Shown here: positions 7,755 to 15,988 of the stretch, piece after piece
Position numbering within the stretch: the first letter of the stretch is position 1
Layout: the number at the start of each line of letters is the position of its first letter
From: Streptomyces sp. DH12
GTDB taxonomy: Bacteria; Actinomycetota; Actinomycetes; Streptomycetales; Streptomycetaceae
Length of the DNA stretch: 64,000 nucleotides
NCBI RefSeq assembly: GCF_020873895.1
Contig: NZ_JAHWGT010000020.1
Span: 62,001-126,000, forward strand
Direction of reading: 5' to 3'
Made by a program: the position numbers and the translations under genes
Notes under the pieces: model-generated
The model's input: the letters and a program-made list of their open reading frames with translations, nothing else
What the model was told of the DNA's origin: nothing
Database searches by the model: none

Positions 7755-8525
7755 GTGAGTACCGTGGCGACCACGCGCGACACGAACACGGGGTCCGTCC
7801 CCGCCCCCTCCCCCGCCCCGGACCACGCCCCGGGCGCCCCCGGCGGCTCAGCCGGGCCCGGCGGCCGGGCGCCCGGGAGCGCCTCGCGGCGCGGAGCCGG
7901 CCCCGGTCCGGCGAGCGGTCCGGGCGCCGGGACGGGTGACGCGGACCGGGCGACGGGGGCCGGCCGGGCGTTCGCCTGGCTGCTGGTGGTGACCGGCGCG
8001 GCGGGGGTGCTCGCGGCCTGGGTCATCACCCTGGACAAGTTCCGGCTGCTGGAGGACCCGACCTACACGCCCGGGTGCAGCCTGAACCCCGTCGTCTCCT
8101 GCGGCAGCGTCATGAAGAGCGCGCAGGCCGCCGTCTTCGGCTTCCCCAACCCGATGCTGGGCCTCGTCGCGTACGGCATGGTCGTCGCGATCGGCGCGGG
8201 CCTGCTGGCCGGGGCCCGCCACCGGCGCTGGTTCTGGCTCGGCCTCCAGGCCGGGACGCTGTTCGGCGTCGGCTTCTGCGCGTGGCTCGCGCAGCAGTCC
8301 CTGTACGTGATCAACGCCCTGTGCCTGTGGTGCTGCCTGGCCTGGGTCGCGACGGCCGTGATGTTCTGGGCCGTCACCGCGTACAACGTCGGCCGCGGCC
8401 ACCTGCCCGCCCCGCGCGCGGTACGGCGCCTCCTCGGCGAGTTCCCGTGGGTCCCCCCGGTGCTGCACCTCGGCGCCGTGGGGATGCTGGTGCTGACCCG
8501 CTGGTGGGACTTCTGGACCGGCTGA
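7755..8525 (+). CDS. Vitamin K epoxide reductase (VKOR) family membrane protein
   Basis: 256 aa. The first 70 residues are a Pro/Gly/Ala-rich cytoplasmic extension. A VKOR four- to five-helix bundle follows, with the loop cysteine pair in GCSLNPVVSCGSVM and the quinone-side CxxC in NALCLWCC. The second helix contains FGFPNPMLGLVAYG, a family signature. In actinobacteria VKOR reoxidises a DsbA-like oxidase, passing electrons to menaquinone and so driving disulfide formation in exported proteins. The GTG start is preceded by GAGAGG. The nearby chaplins carry disulfides and are plausible indirect clients. Confidence 0.88.
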   Translation: MSTVATTRDTNTGSVPAPSPAPDHAPGAPGGSAGPGGRAPGSASRRGAGPGPASGPGAGTGDADRATGAGRAFAWLLVVTGAAGVLAAWVITLDKFRLLEDPTYTPGCSLNPVVSCGSVMKSAQAAVFGFPNPMLGLVAYGMVVAIGAGLLAGARHRRWFWLGLQAGTLFGVGFCAWLAQQSLYVINALCLWCCLAWVATAVMFWAVTAYNVGRGHLPAPRAVRRLLGEFPWVPPVLHLGAVGMLVLTRWWDFWTG

Positions 8526-8583
8526 CGGCCCCGGGTGGGGCGGGGTTCGGGAAGCGGGTTGTGGGACCGCTCCGCCTGTTGGG

Positions 8584-9771
8584 ATGCTTCCGTCCATGCC
8601 GACCGGCCCCCTGCCCGACCACGCCTCGCTCCTCGGGGAGGTGCGGGCCGTACGGCGCGCGGGCCTGGTCCGCCTCCGCGCACTCGACCTGCCCGCGCTC
8701 TCCCGCGCGGCCGGCGCCTTCGGCCGCGGCCCCGGACGCCACCCGGTGGAACGCCTGCTCCGCGCCGCGGTGAACCGGCTGGACGCGGTGACCCTGCGCG
8801 AAGCCGCCGCCTACTCCCTCGGCCTCGCCCAGGGCACCCGCGACTGGCCCGCCGCCGACCGGCGGCGCAGGGCCGCCGAGGTGTACGGCGTGAGCGTCGA
8901 ACGGTTCCGCAAGCACCACGAGCCCCTGGCACTGGGTCAGGTGGCGGAGCAGATCGCGGGCCTGGCCGCCGAGCGGGTCGCCGCTCCGGGCACCGAAAGG
9001 GCCCCCGCCGGTGGGCCGGCCGCCCGCTACGGGCCCGCGCACCGCGTTCTGACGGCCGGAGGGCACCGGGTCACCCTGCACGTCCACCCCGTGGACCTAC
9101 TCAACGACGTCGACGTCGTCGTGTCGCCGGCCAACGTCTGGCTCGCGCTGCCCGAGCCGTACAAGTCGTCCGTCCCCGCGTCGCTGCGGCGCGCCGGGGC
9201 GGTGCGCGGCCCGACCGGGGAACTCGTCGAGGACCTGGTCCACGACGGGCTGCGGGCCTGGGCCGCCCGGCACGGCGCCGCCGGCCGGCCGGTCCAGCCG
9301 GCGACCGTCGCCGCCACGGAGGCGGGCGCGCTCGCCGCGCAGGGCGTGCGCCGGATCTACCACGCGGCGGTGGCCGTGCCGAGGGCGGGCACCAACGACT
9401 ACGACGTCCTGCCCGCCGACGTGACCCGCGCGGTGACCCGGGTGTTCGCGCTGCTCCGGGAGGAGTCGGCCCGCTTCGACCCGCCGCTGCGGTCGCTGTG
9501 CCTGCCCCTGCTCGGGGCGGGCCGGGGCGGCTTGGCCGCCGTGACCAGCGCCACCGCCCTCTGGGCGGCCGTCGAGGCGGAACTGGCCCGGGGCGCCCCC
9601 TGGGAGGTGCACCTGGTGGTGCTGGACGACACCGACGCCGACGTGCTGGCGCGCGTGGTGGAGGGCGGTGTCGGTGCGGGCGGTGCCGTGCCGGGCGGAC
9701 CGGGAGGGGCGGCGGGGTGTGAGCGGTGCCGTGCCGGGCGGGCCAGGGGAGGCGGCGGGGGTGAGCGGTGA
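8584..9771 (+). CDS. Macro-domain (ADP-ribose-binding type) protein
   Basis: 395 aa; an alternative ATG lies at 8596 and neither has a strong RBS. Residues about 1-120 are an Arg/Ala-rich helical domain I do not recognise. From about 155 a macro fold is readable: HRVTLHVHPVDLLNDVDVVVSPANVWLALPEP contains the VNxAN-like strand and loop, then AATEAGALAAQGVRRIYHAAV, and the second phosphate loop LCLPLLGAGRGGLAAV. Loop 1 lacks the usual Gly-rich GGGVDGAI, so ligand and activity may differ. The C-terminal 35 residues are low-complexity. Its end overlaps the next gene by 11 bases, and a RES toxin follows. Macro domains bind or hydrolyse ADP-ribose adducts, so it may act as third component of that module (inference). 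Confidence 0.8.
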   Translation: MLPSMPTGPLPDHASLLGEVRAVRRAGLVRLRALDLPALSRAAGAFGRGPGRHPVERLLRAAVNRLDAVTLREAAAYSLGLAQGTRDWPAADRRRRAAEVYGVSVERFRKHHEPLALGQVAEQIAGLAAERVAAPGTERAPAGGPAARYGPAHRVLTAGGHRVTLHVHPVDLLNDVDVVVSPANVWLALPEPYKSSVPASLRRAGAVRGPTGELVEDLVHDGLRAWAARHGAAGRPVQPATVAATEAGALAAQGVRRIYHAAVAVPRAGTNDYDVLPADVTRAVTRVFALLREESARFDPPLRSLCLPLLGAGRGGLAAVTSATALWAAVEAELARGAPWEVHLVVLDDTDADVLARVVEGGVGAGGAVPGGPGGAAGCERCRAGRARGGGGGER

Positions 9772-10528
9772 GGGGGGTCGGGTCGGCGATCCGTACGAGG
9801 TGCTGGCGCGGGCGGCCGCCGAGTGGGACGACGTGGAGCCGCGGCTCGACGCCGTCGCGCGGGCGCGGCTGGGTGACGCGCTGCGGGGCCTGCGCGAGGG
9901 GCCCCGCCCGTGGGACGCGGCCCGTGACGCGGTGCGGGTGCTGGCCGCCGCGCTGCCGGAGGGGGCGGGAGCGCGGTTCGTCGCCCCGGCGGTGCCGGAC
10001 GGGCCGCCGGTACCGGACGGGGCCCCCGGGGGAGGCGGTCCGGTGGTGTCGGGCGGCTTCCCCGCGGAGGGCGGCCCGGCGGTGCCGGGTGCGGGGGCGG
10101 GGGCGCCGTACTCCGCCGCGTACGCCGGTTTCCGTGCCGTGGACCTCGCCGCGCTGGTGCTCGACGGCACCCGGATGGTCGGCCCCGTGCTCGGGCCGGT
10201 GCGGGACCGGCTGCTGGCGGTGCCCGCGCTGTCGGAGGACGCCGTGCGGGAGCGGGGCGGCGACCCCTCCGCACCCGGGCTGGTCCGGTTGCGCGGGGCG
10301 GGGGGCGCGGTACGGCTGCCGTGCTTCCAGTTCGCCGGGGGCGCGCTGCCCTGGCCCGTGGTGCCGGAGGTCAACCGCCTGCTCGACGCCGACGGCGACC
10401 CGTGGGCCGTCGCCGACTGGTGGCTCTCCGGCAACGCCTGGCTCGCCGCGCCGCCCGCCGCGCTGCTCGGCACCGGCCGGGACGGCGCGCTGCTGGGCGC
10501 CGCCCGGGCCCTCGTGGACGGGGGGTGA
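9761..10528 (+). CDS. DUF2384 (MbcA/ParS/Xre)-like putative antitoxin
   Basis: 255 aa from GTG 9761, with AGGGGAGG upstream; GTG codons at 9719 and 9668 are alternatives. The last about 65 residues (FQFAGGALPWPVVPEVNRLL, then DPWAVADWWLSGNAWL and PPAALLGTGR) match the toxin-binding domain of RES-partner antitoxins. These carry a W-L-xxPxxxLxG pattern that places the C-terminus over the toxin active site. The N-terminal 190 residues are longer than in typical antitoxins, with a Gly/Pro-rich linker (about 85-115), and I see no clear HTH. Its stop overlaps the GTG of the RES gene (GTGA), the usual antitoxin-then-toxin coupling. The role is inferred from the domain and position. Confidence 0.7.
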   Translation: MSGEGGRVGDPYEVLARAAAEWDDVEPRLDAVARARLGDALRGLREGPRPWDAARDAVRVLAAALPEGAGARFVAPAVPDGPPVPDGAPGGGGPVVSGGFPAEGGPAVPGAGAGAPYSAAYAGFRAVDLAALVLDGTRMVGPVLGPVRDRLLAVPALSEDAVRERGGDPSAPGLVRLRGAGGAVRLPCFQFAGGALPWPVVPEVNRLLDADGDPWAVADWWLSGNAWLAAPPAALLGTGRDGALLGAARALVDGG

Positions 10529-11190
10529 CGGCCGTGCCCCACGCCCCGCCGCCCGCCGCGCCGCCCGGTACCCCCGTGAAGGCGACGCTGCCCGCGGGCA
10601 CGCCGCTGTTCCGGGTGCACCGGGCCGAGTGGGCCGCCACCGCCTTCAACCCCGTCCCCGCCGACCGGCTGTGGGGCGGCGGCCGGTTCGACGCGACGCC
10701 GGACGACCCGTACCGCTTCCTGTACGCCGGAGCCACGGCCGCCGCCGCGGTCTGCGAGTCGTTCCTGCGGTCGGTGCCGCACACCGGCCCGGGCCCGCGC
10801 GTCGTGCCGCGCGCCGCGGTGCGCGGCCGGCGGCTGGCGTTCCTGCGGCTCGCGGTGGACGTGGACGTCGTGTCGCTGATGTCCGGGCGTGACCTGGCGG
10901 CGGTCGCGCAGGACTCCTGGCTGGTGCAGGCGGAGGCGCACGAGTACGCCTTCACGCGGGCGTGGGGGCACTGGATCCGGCGCCACACCGACCCGTGGGC
11001 GCGGGGCTTCGTGTGGCCGTCGAAGCGGGAGCCCGCCGACCGGGTCGCGGTCCTCTTCGGCGACCGCTGCCCGCCGGGGGTGGTCGAGGAGACCGGCACG
11101 CCCGCCGTGGACCTCGCCGGACGGGACGGCGAGGAGTGGCTGAACGGCCTGCTCGCGCCGTACCAGGCCCGGGTCGGCGGGCCCCGCTGA
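10525..11190 (+). CDS. RES-domain protein, putative NAD-degrading or ADP-ribosylating toxin
   Basis: 221 aa starting at the GTG that overlaps the upstream stop. The RES signature residues are all present: Arg30 in TPLFRVHRAEW, Tyr67 in YRFLYAGATAAAAVCESF with Glu78, and Ser166 in GFVWPSKREPADRVAVLFGD. RES toxins characterised elsewhere either phosphorolyse or hydrolyse NAD+ (MbcT, Res) or ADP-ribosylate PRPP synthetase (ParT), and are held in check by DUF2384-type antitoxins such as the upstream gene product. Length and motif order fit the family. The macro-domain gene at the head of the operon is an unusual addition. Confidence 0.87.
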   Translation: MTAVPHAPPPAAPPGTPVKATLPAGTPLFRVHRAEWAATAFNPVPADRLWGGGRFDATPDDPYRFLYAGATAAAAVCESFLRSVPHTGPGPRVVPRAAVRGRRLAFLRLAVDVDVVSLMSGRDLAAVAQDSWLVQAEAHEYAFTRAWGHWIRRHTDPWARGFVWPSKREPADRVAVLFGDRCPPGVVEETGTPAVDLAGRDGEEWLNGLLAPYQARVGGPR

Positions 11191-11274
11191 CGGCGGGCCC
11201 CGTTGACGGCCGGTCCCGTTGACGGCCGGTCCCGTTGACGCGCCCCCGGCCGGCCCGGCGACCGGTGACGGGCC
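11191..11274. repeat. Short tandem repeat between convergent RES and metacaspase genes
   Basis: Sixteen-base units GTTGACGGCCGGTCCC occur twice at 11202-11233 or close to it, followed by a third GTTGACG and preceded by a related GACGGCGGGCCCC. No hairpin of terminator strength is seen. Confidence 0.5.
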
Positions 11275-13320
11275 TCAGACGCCCCGGCCGCCGTCCCTGC
11301 CGGCGGGCCCCGGCACCACCGTCCGTACCGAGACGGTCGTCGCCCACCACTGGCCGGGCGCCGTACGCCGGGACGGCCCCGTGTCACGCGTGACCCCGGT
11401 ACCGCCGGGTCCGCCGGTTCCGCCGGGTCCGCCGGTCCCGGTGAGGTGGAGCTCCCCGTCGGCGGCTGGTGCGGTGGGCGCGTCACGGGTGTCGGCGTAG
11501 GGATCCCAGGCAGGCAGGTGGAAGGGCGCGGTGTTGATCTCCCCCTCGGCGACGACCAGCTTGAACCAGTCGCGGACCTCGGCGCCCGGCCGCTCGGCGC
11601 GGGTCGGCGGGAGGGACAGCTCCACCGGGTCGCCGTCGAAGACGTGGGCCGTGCCGTGGGCGCCGATGAAGTGCCCCTCGTAGAGGCCGGTGTGGGCGGC
11701 GTGGCTGTCGGTCAGGTCGACGAGCACCGCCCACAGGGGGCGGGGCCCGTGGTTGTGGAGGCGGATGACGACCTCGGGGCGGTGCCAGGCACCCGGGCGG
11801 CCCCGGTAGTGGAGCACCAGGTCGCCGGCCGCGTCGGGGGTGAGAGCGGGCGCGGACCGGCCGGGCGTCCACGGGCTGACCTCGACGCGGACGAGGCCGG
11901 CGAGGGGTGAGGCCGGGTTGTCCAGGGCGTGCAGCTGGTGCCAGCGGGCCAGGTGGACGAGGCAGCGGGCGACGCGCCGGGCGTCGGCCGGGCCGGTCAG
12001 GGGCAGGGCCGCCACCACGGGCGTGCCGTCGCGGCGCAGGACCCGCGCCACTCCTCCGCCGGCGACGACGCGGCGCAGCCCGTCGGGGCGGGCCGCGTCA
12101 CCGGCGTGGAGCAGCGGGGACGGCCCGCCGTCCGGACCGGCGGTGGCCAGCGCGGCGGCGACCAGTGCCGCGTCGGAGCCCTCCAGCCGTACGGCGAGCG
12201 GGGGCAGGGCCAGGGAGGAGGGCGCGACGGGGTAGGCGCGGGTGGGATCCGGGTGCCAGCCGTCGGGGGCCACGAGCGTACGGAGGGCCTGCACCTGCCG
12301 CGCCCGGACCACGGGCCCGCCCCCGGTACCGGGCCGGGGGACGGTGCCGGGGGCGGTGCCGGTACCGGGGGTGGGGGCGCCGCCCGTCACGGTGAACGCG
12401 GTGGCCCGTGCGGTGTCGGCGCCCTCACGCAGGCCGTGCGCGCCACCGCAGTCCACCTCCCAGCCGTCCGTGCCGTACCGCAGCAGGTGGGGGGCGGGCG
12501 GACGGACCAGTCCGCCCAGCACCGGCCCGTCCGCCGGGCCGCCGGGTTCGGCGGGGGCGAGGACGGGGTGCTGGCGCCGCTCGTCCCGCTGCACGCGCGC
12601 GTTGGCGCCGGCCAGGACCTGCCGGTACGTCGCTCCGGGCGGCGCCGCCCGCAGGGCGCCCAGCAGGGCGCGGGTGAAGACGCCGTGGCGGCGCCCGCCG
12701 AAGTCCCTTTCGTACGCGAGCTGGTCCAGCCTGCTGCCGGCCAGCAGGACGTGCCGGGGCGCCGCGTCGGGACCGGCCGAATCCCGGGCGGCGGGGTGCG
12801 CGGGGACGGGGGCGGGCAGCCGCGTCCACTCGGGCAGCGGCGGCGCGTACCGCGCGACGGCGTCCGGCTCGCCGTCGGGGTCGCGCGTGGCGCCTCCGGA
12901 GTAGCAGCAGTCGAGGACGGCGGCGACGTGCGCGCCCCGCGCGGCCACGGCGTCGAGCAGCGCGCCGAGCTCCTTGTCGGGGAGCGGGCCGTCCGCGCAG
13001 ACCAGTGCCTGGCACCGGCCGGTCGCCTCGACGCGGCGCTCCCAAGGGCTGAGCGCCGCGTACTCGGTGCCGTGGCCGGAGAACCACAGGAGGGCCGTGT
13101 CGCCGGGGCCCGCCTGCCCCAGGTGCCCGCTGACGGCCGCGGTCACGGCCGAGACCGTCGCCTCACGGTCCGTCAGGGTCCGTACCCGGGGCGGAGAACC
13201 GAGCCGTTCCTCCAGCCAGCGGCGGCCGGCCTCGATGTCGTTGAGGCAGCCGGACAGCGGGGGCCACCGGCCGGCCGGGTAGTCGTCGATGCCCACGAAG
13301 AGGGCGTACACCGTCGCCAT
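11275..13320 (-). CDS. Caspase-like (C14, metacaspase-type) protease with C-terminal domain
   Basis: 681 aa. Residues 1 to about 250 form a caspase-hemoglobinase fold: VYALFVGIDDYPAGRWPPLSG at the N-terminus (first part quoted), catalytic His83 in LLWFSGHGTEY, and catalytic Cys139 in AAVLDCCYSGGATRD. The remainder is a large regulatory or effector region. It has a Pro/Gly/Thr linker at about 330-350 and a beta-rich C-terminal block (VVIRLHNHGPRPLWAVLVDL, DWFKLVVAEGEINTAPFHLP) seen in other streptomycete caspase proteins; the tail has GPGGTG repeats. Bacterial caspase proteins act in stress signalling and in anti-phage abortive systems. It converges on the RES toxin operon. The substrate is unknown. 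Confidence 0.85.
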   Translation of the reverse strand: MATVYALFVGIDDYPAGRWPPLSGCLNDIEAGRRWLEERLGSPPRVRTLTDREATVSAVTAAVSGHLGQAGPGDTALLWFSGHGTEYAALSPWERRVEATGRCQALVCADGPLPDKELGALLDAVAARGAHVAAVLDCCYSGGATRDPDGEPDAVARYAPPLPEWTRLPAPVPAHPAARDSAGPDAAPRHVLLAGSRLDQLAYERDFGGRRHGVFTRALLGALRAAPPGATYRQVLAGANARVQRDERRQHPVLAPAEPGGPADGPVLGGLVRPPAPHLLRYGTDGWEVDCGGAHGLREGADTARATAFTVTGGAPTPGTGTAPGTVPRPGTGGGPVVRARQVQALRTLVAPDGWHPDPTRAYPVAPSSLALPPLAVRLEGSDAALVAAALATAGPDGGPSPLLHAGDAARPDGLRRVVAGGGVARVLRRDGTPVVAALPLTGPADARRVARCLVHLARWHQLHALDNPASPLAGLVRVEVSPWTPGRSAPALTPDAAGDLVLHYRGRPGAWHRPEVVIRLHNHGPRPLWAVLVDLTDSHAAHTGLYEGHFIGAHGTAHVFDGDPVELSLPPTRAERPGAEVRDWFKLVVAEGEINTAPFHLPAWDPYADTRDAPTAPAADGELHLTGTGGPGGTGGPGGTGVTRDTGPSRRTAPGQWWATTVSVRTVVPGPAGRDGGRGV

Positions 13321-13455
13321 GCCCGGAGTCTCGCAGGCCGGGCGGTGCCTCCCGGGGCGTTTCCCGGCACTCCTCCGGGCGAGTGCGGGGCGCGGGGCGG
13401 CCGGGTCGGCGGGCGGCGGGGGCTGGTGGCCGGTCGTCTTGGCGGGGTGGCCGGG

Positions 13456-14106
13456 TCAGCGGGCGGCGGCGCGGGGGGCGGTGGTGTCGGCGGCCATGGT
13501 GACGGCGAGCCCGCCGAGCACGGCGCCCATGGCGTAGCGCTGGGCGCGCAGCCACGCCGGGTGGCGTGCGAGGAAGACGGCGACGGCGCCCGCGGCCGTC
13601 ACGATCGCGAGGTTGACACCGATGCTCACGACGACCTGGACCGAGCCGAGGACGAGCCCCTGGGCGAGGACGTGCCCCTCCTCGACGTCGACGAACTGCG
13701 GGATCAACGACAGGTACATGATGGCGATCTTCGGGTTGAGCAGGCTCGTCATCAGCCCCATCGCGAAGAGCCGGCGGGGCGGGTCCGGGGGCACGTCCCG
13801 CGGGGTGAACACCGACACGCCGCCCGGCCTGAGCGCGCACCAGGCGAGCCAGCCCAGATAGGCGGCGCCGGCGAGCTTCACGGCCAGGTACAGCTGCGGT
13901 ACGGCGGTGAACAGCACCGACAGGCCGAGGTTGGTGGCGACCAGGTAGACGAGGAAGCCGACGGCGACACCGCCCAGCGAGACGACCCCGGCGCGGCGGC
14001 CCTGGGTGAGCGAGCGCGAGACGAGATAGACCATGTTGGGCCCGGGCGTCAGCACCATGCCGAGCGCGATCACGAAGACCCCTGCCAGGGCGCTGCCCTC
14101 CACCAT
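13456..14106 (-). CDS. LysE/RhtB-family amino-acid exporter
   Basis: 216 aa integral membrane protein. It shows the LysE N-terminal signature VIALGMVLTPGPNMVYLVSRS with the family TPGPN motif, about six hydrophobic helices, and SLLNPKIAIMYLSLIPQFV in the third/fourth segment region. It exports amino acids or homoserine/threonine-type compounds. It is divergent from a MocR-type regulator with clear paired operators in the 129-base gap, so it is the probable target of that regulator. The ATG at 14106 is the conserved LysE start (MVEGSALAGV). Confidence 0.9.
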   Translation of the reverse strand: MVEGSALAGVFVIALGMVLTPGPNMVYLVSRSLTQGRRAGVVSLGGVAVGFLVYLVATNLGLSVLFTAVPQLYLAVKLAGAAYLGWLAWCALRPGGVSVFTPRDVPPDPPRRLFAMGLMTSLLNPKIAIMYLSLIPQFVDVEEGHVLAQGLVLGSVQVVVSIGVNLAIVTAAGAVAVFLARHPAWLRAQRYAMGAVLGGLAVTMAADTTAPRAAAR

Positions 14107-14173
14107 CGGCTCGGTCCTCCCGTGTCGTCCACTCGTCCGCCCCTTACCGGAGTCCGAGCATATTGACGCCACC

Positions 14174-14210
14174 TTGCTCGGTGCAATAAGAACATTGCTC
14201 TCGGTGCAAT
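14174..14210. promoter_or_regulatory. Paired palindromic operators between lysE and the MocR-type gene
   Basis: TTGCTCGGTGCAAT at 14174-14187 and TTGCTCTCGGTGCAAT at 14195-14210 are direct repeats whose starts are 21 bases apart, about two helical turns. Each is itself an inverted repeat TTGC...GCAA. Direct repeats of this kind are the usual binding pattern of MocR/PdxR regulators, and the site lies between the regulator and its likely target. Confidence 0.75.
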
Positions 14211-14235
14211 CCAAACAGCATGGCAGGAGCGGGAG

Positions 14236-15579
14236 TTGAGCGACTACCAGCGGGTGGCGGACGCGGTGGCCGGGGAGATCGCGGCCGGACGCCTGCGGCC
14301 CGGGGACCGGCTGCCGCCGCAGCGGCGCTTCGCCCGGGACCGCGGCATCGCCGGCTCCACGGCCGCCCGGGTCTACCGCGAACTGGCCCGGCGCGGCCTG
14401 ACGGTCGGCGAGGTGGGCCGCGGCACGTTCGTCCGTGCCACCGAAGGGCCGTCCGCAGCGCCGGCGTTGAGCGACGACCCGCCGGGGCAGCGGGTGAACC
14501 TGGAGCTCAACCACCCCGTCGTACCGGAGCAGGCCGCGCTGCTCGCCGAGGGCCTGGGCGGGCTGCTGCGCGCCGACGCGCTGGAGGCGGCGCTGCGGCC
14601 GGTCGGCCCGGCCGGCACGCCCCGGGCGCGGACGGCCGCGGCGGCGCTGCTCGCCCGGGCCGACTGGCGGCCGCGCCCCGATCAGGTGCTCTTCACCGGC
14701 AACGGCCGGCAGGCCATCTCGGCCGCCGTCGCCGCGCTGGTACCGCCCGGGGGACGGCTGGGCGCGGAGGAGTACACGTACCCGGTGCTGAAGTCGATCG
14801 CCGGGCGCCTCGGCGTCACCGTCGTGCCGCTGGCCATGGACGGGGACGGGGTACGGCCCGACGCGATCGTCGCCGCCCACCGCGCCGCGCGGCTGCACGC
14901 GGTCTACGTCCAGCCCATCCTGCACAACCCCCTCTCCCTCACCATGCCGCCCGCACGCCGCGTCGCCCTCGCCGCGACCCTCCGGGACCTGGACCTCACC
15001 GCGATCGAGGACGCAATCTGGGCGTTCCTGGACCAGGACGCCGCCCCGCTCGCCGCCTTGGCGCCGGAGCGGACGGTCCTCGTGGACAGCCTGTCCAAGC
15101 GGCTCGCGCCCGGCCTGACCGCCGGGTTCGCCGTGGTGCCCGACGCGCTGGCACCCGCCGTGGAGGCGGCCGTCCGCTCCGGCGGCTGGACGCCGTCCGG
15201 CTTCGCCCTGGAGGCGGCGACCCGCTGGCAGTCGGACGGCCGCCTGGACGCCCTCCTCCACGCCAAACGCGCGGAGGTCGCACGCCGCCAGGACCTCGCC
15301 CGCCGCCACCTCGCCGGCTTCGCCCTGCGCACCGACCCCCGGTCGTGCTTCTGCTGGTGGGAGCTGCCGCCGGCGTGGCGCGCCGACCTCTTCGTGGCCG
15401 CGGCGGCCCGCCGCGGCATCGCCGTCACCCCGGCGTCCGCCTTCACCACCGACCCGCGCCGCACCCCGGACGCGGTCCGCCTGGGCCTGGCCTCGCCCCC
15501 GCCGGACACCCTGGCGCGGGCCCTCACCACCCTCGCCGCCCTCGCCCGCACCACCCCGGAGGACCACGTCCCCACCTGA
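14236..15579 (+). CDS. MocR/PdxR-type transcriptional regulator (GntR HTH fused to aminotransferase-like domain)
   Basis: 447 aa from TTG 14236, with GGGAG upstream. The N-terminal winged helix (about 1-68) reads DYQRVADAVAGEIAAGRLRP, PPQRRFARDRG and VYRELARRGLTVGEVGRGTF. A fold-type I PLP-binding domain follows, with HAVYVQPILHNPLSLTM, IEDAIWAFLD (the Asp that contacts the pyridine N) and VDSLSKRLAPGL carrying the Schiff-base lysine. Such regulators sense PLP or a PLP-amino acid adduct. Divergent lysE and the twin operators argue for control of amino-acid export. One expects direct repeats with a GntR half-site, as found. Confidence 0.92.
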   Translation: MSDYQRVADAVAGEIAAGRLRPGDRLPPQRRFARDRGIAGSTAARVYRELARRGLTVGEVGRGTFVRATEGPSAAPALSDDPPGQRVNLELNHPVVPEQAALLAEGLGGLLRADALEAALRPVGPAGTPRARTAAAALLARADWRPRPDQVLFTGNGRQAISAAVAALVPPGGRLGAEEYTYPVLKSIAGRLGVTVVPLAMDGDGVRPDAIVAAHRAARLHAVYVQPILHNPLSLTMPPARRVALAATLRDLDLTAIEDAIWAFLDQDAAPLAALAPERTVLVDSLSKRLAPGLTAGFAVVPDALAPAVEAAVRSGGWTPSGFALEAATRWQSDGRLDALLHAKRAEVARRQDLARRHLAGFALRTDPRSCFCWWELPPAWRADLFVAAAARRGIAVTPASAFTTDPRRTPDAVRLGLASPPPDTLARALTTLAALARTTPEDHVPT

Positions 15580-15777
15580 CCGTCCATGCCCTCTGCGGCG
15601 AACCTCGCGTCGACGACCAGGCCGACGGCGCGGAGGCCGGCCGCCGAGCCGTCAGTCCTGGAAGACCGGGCGCCGGACGCCGCGGCGGGGGTTCTGCCCG
15701 GTTCCGATCGCGCATCGTCCACACGAGCCCGGCCACGGGGTCCGTGCCGTTGGGGCACGCCCCACCCCGAGCAACCG

Positions 15778-15814
15778 AAAACCCCAGGCCGGAGAAGATC
15801 CGACCTGGGGTTTT
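15778..15814. terminator. Rho-independent terminator between MocR gene and tRNA-Thr
   Basis: AAAACCCCAGG at 15778-15788 and its complement at 15804-15814 form an 11-bp stem with flanking A/T runs in both directions. It serves the tRNA on the minus strand, whose 3' end is six bases away, and possibly the regulator gene on the plus strand. The 200 bases between it and the regulator hold no supported gene. Confidence 0.85.
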
Positions 15815-15820
15815 CACTGA

Positions 15821-15893
15821 GCCGCCTTCGGGATTCGAACCCGAGACCTACGCATTACGAGTGCGTTGCTCTGGCCAACTGAGCTAAGGCGGC
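15821..15893 (-). tRNA. tRNA-Thr (anticodon CGU)
   Basis: The minus strand reads GCCGCCTTAGCTCAG at the 5' end. The anticodon arm is ACGCA-CTCGTAA-TGCGT (anticodon CGT, decoding ACG), the T-arm is GGGTTCGAATCCC, and the acceptor end AGGCGGC pairs with GCCGCCT. It is 73 nt with no encoded CCA. A TAGACT -10-like hexamer lies on the minus strand at 15934-15939. No integrated element uses this tRNA as an attachment site in the window. Confidence 0.97.
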
Positions 15894-15988
15894 ACACCGC
15901 GCTCACCCCCTGGGAGGTGCAGCAGCGAGCACAAGTCTACACAGGTGGAGAGGGTGCTCGTGCACGCCTGTTCCCGGGGGCCGGCGGT

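Noticed and set aside
9719-9760. Earlier GTG starts for the antitoxin-like gene
   Set aside because: They lie in a G-rich repeat inside the macro gene, and the best RBS spacing is to GTG 9761; not excluded.
15821-15893. tRNA-Thr as an integration site
   Set aside because: No integrase or repeated tRNA 3' end is found nearby; the only integrase in the window uses tadA.
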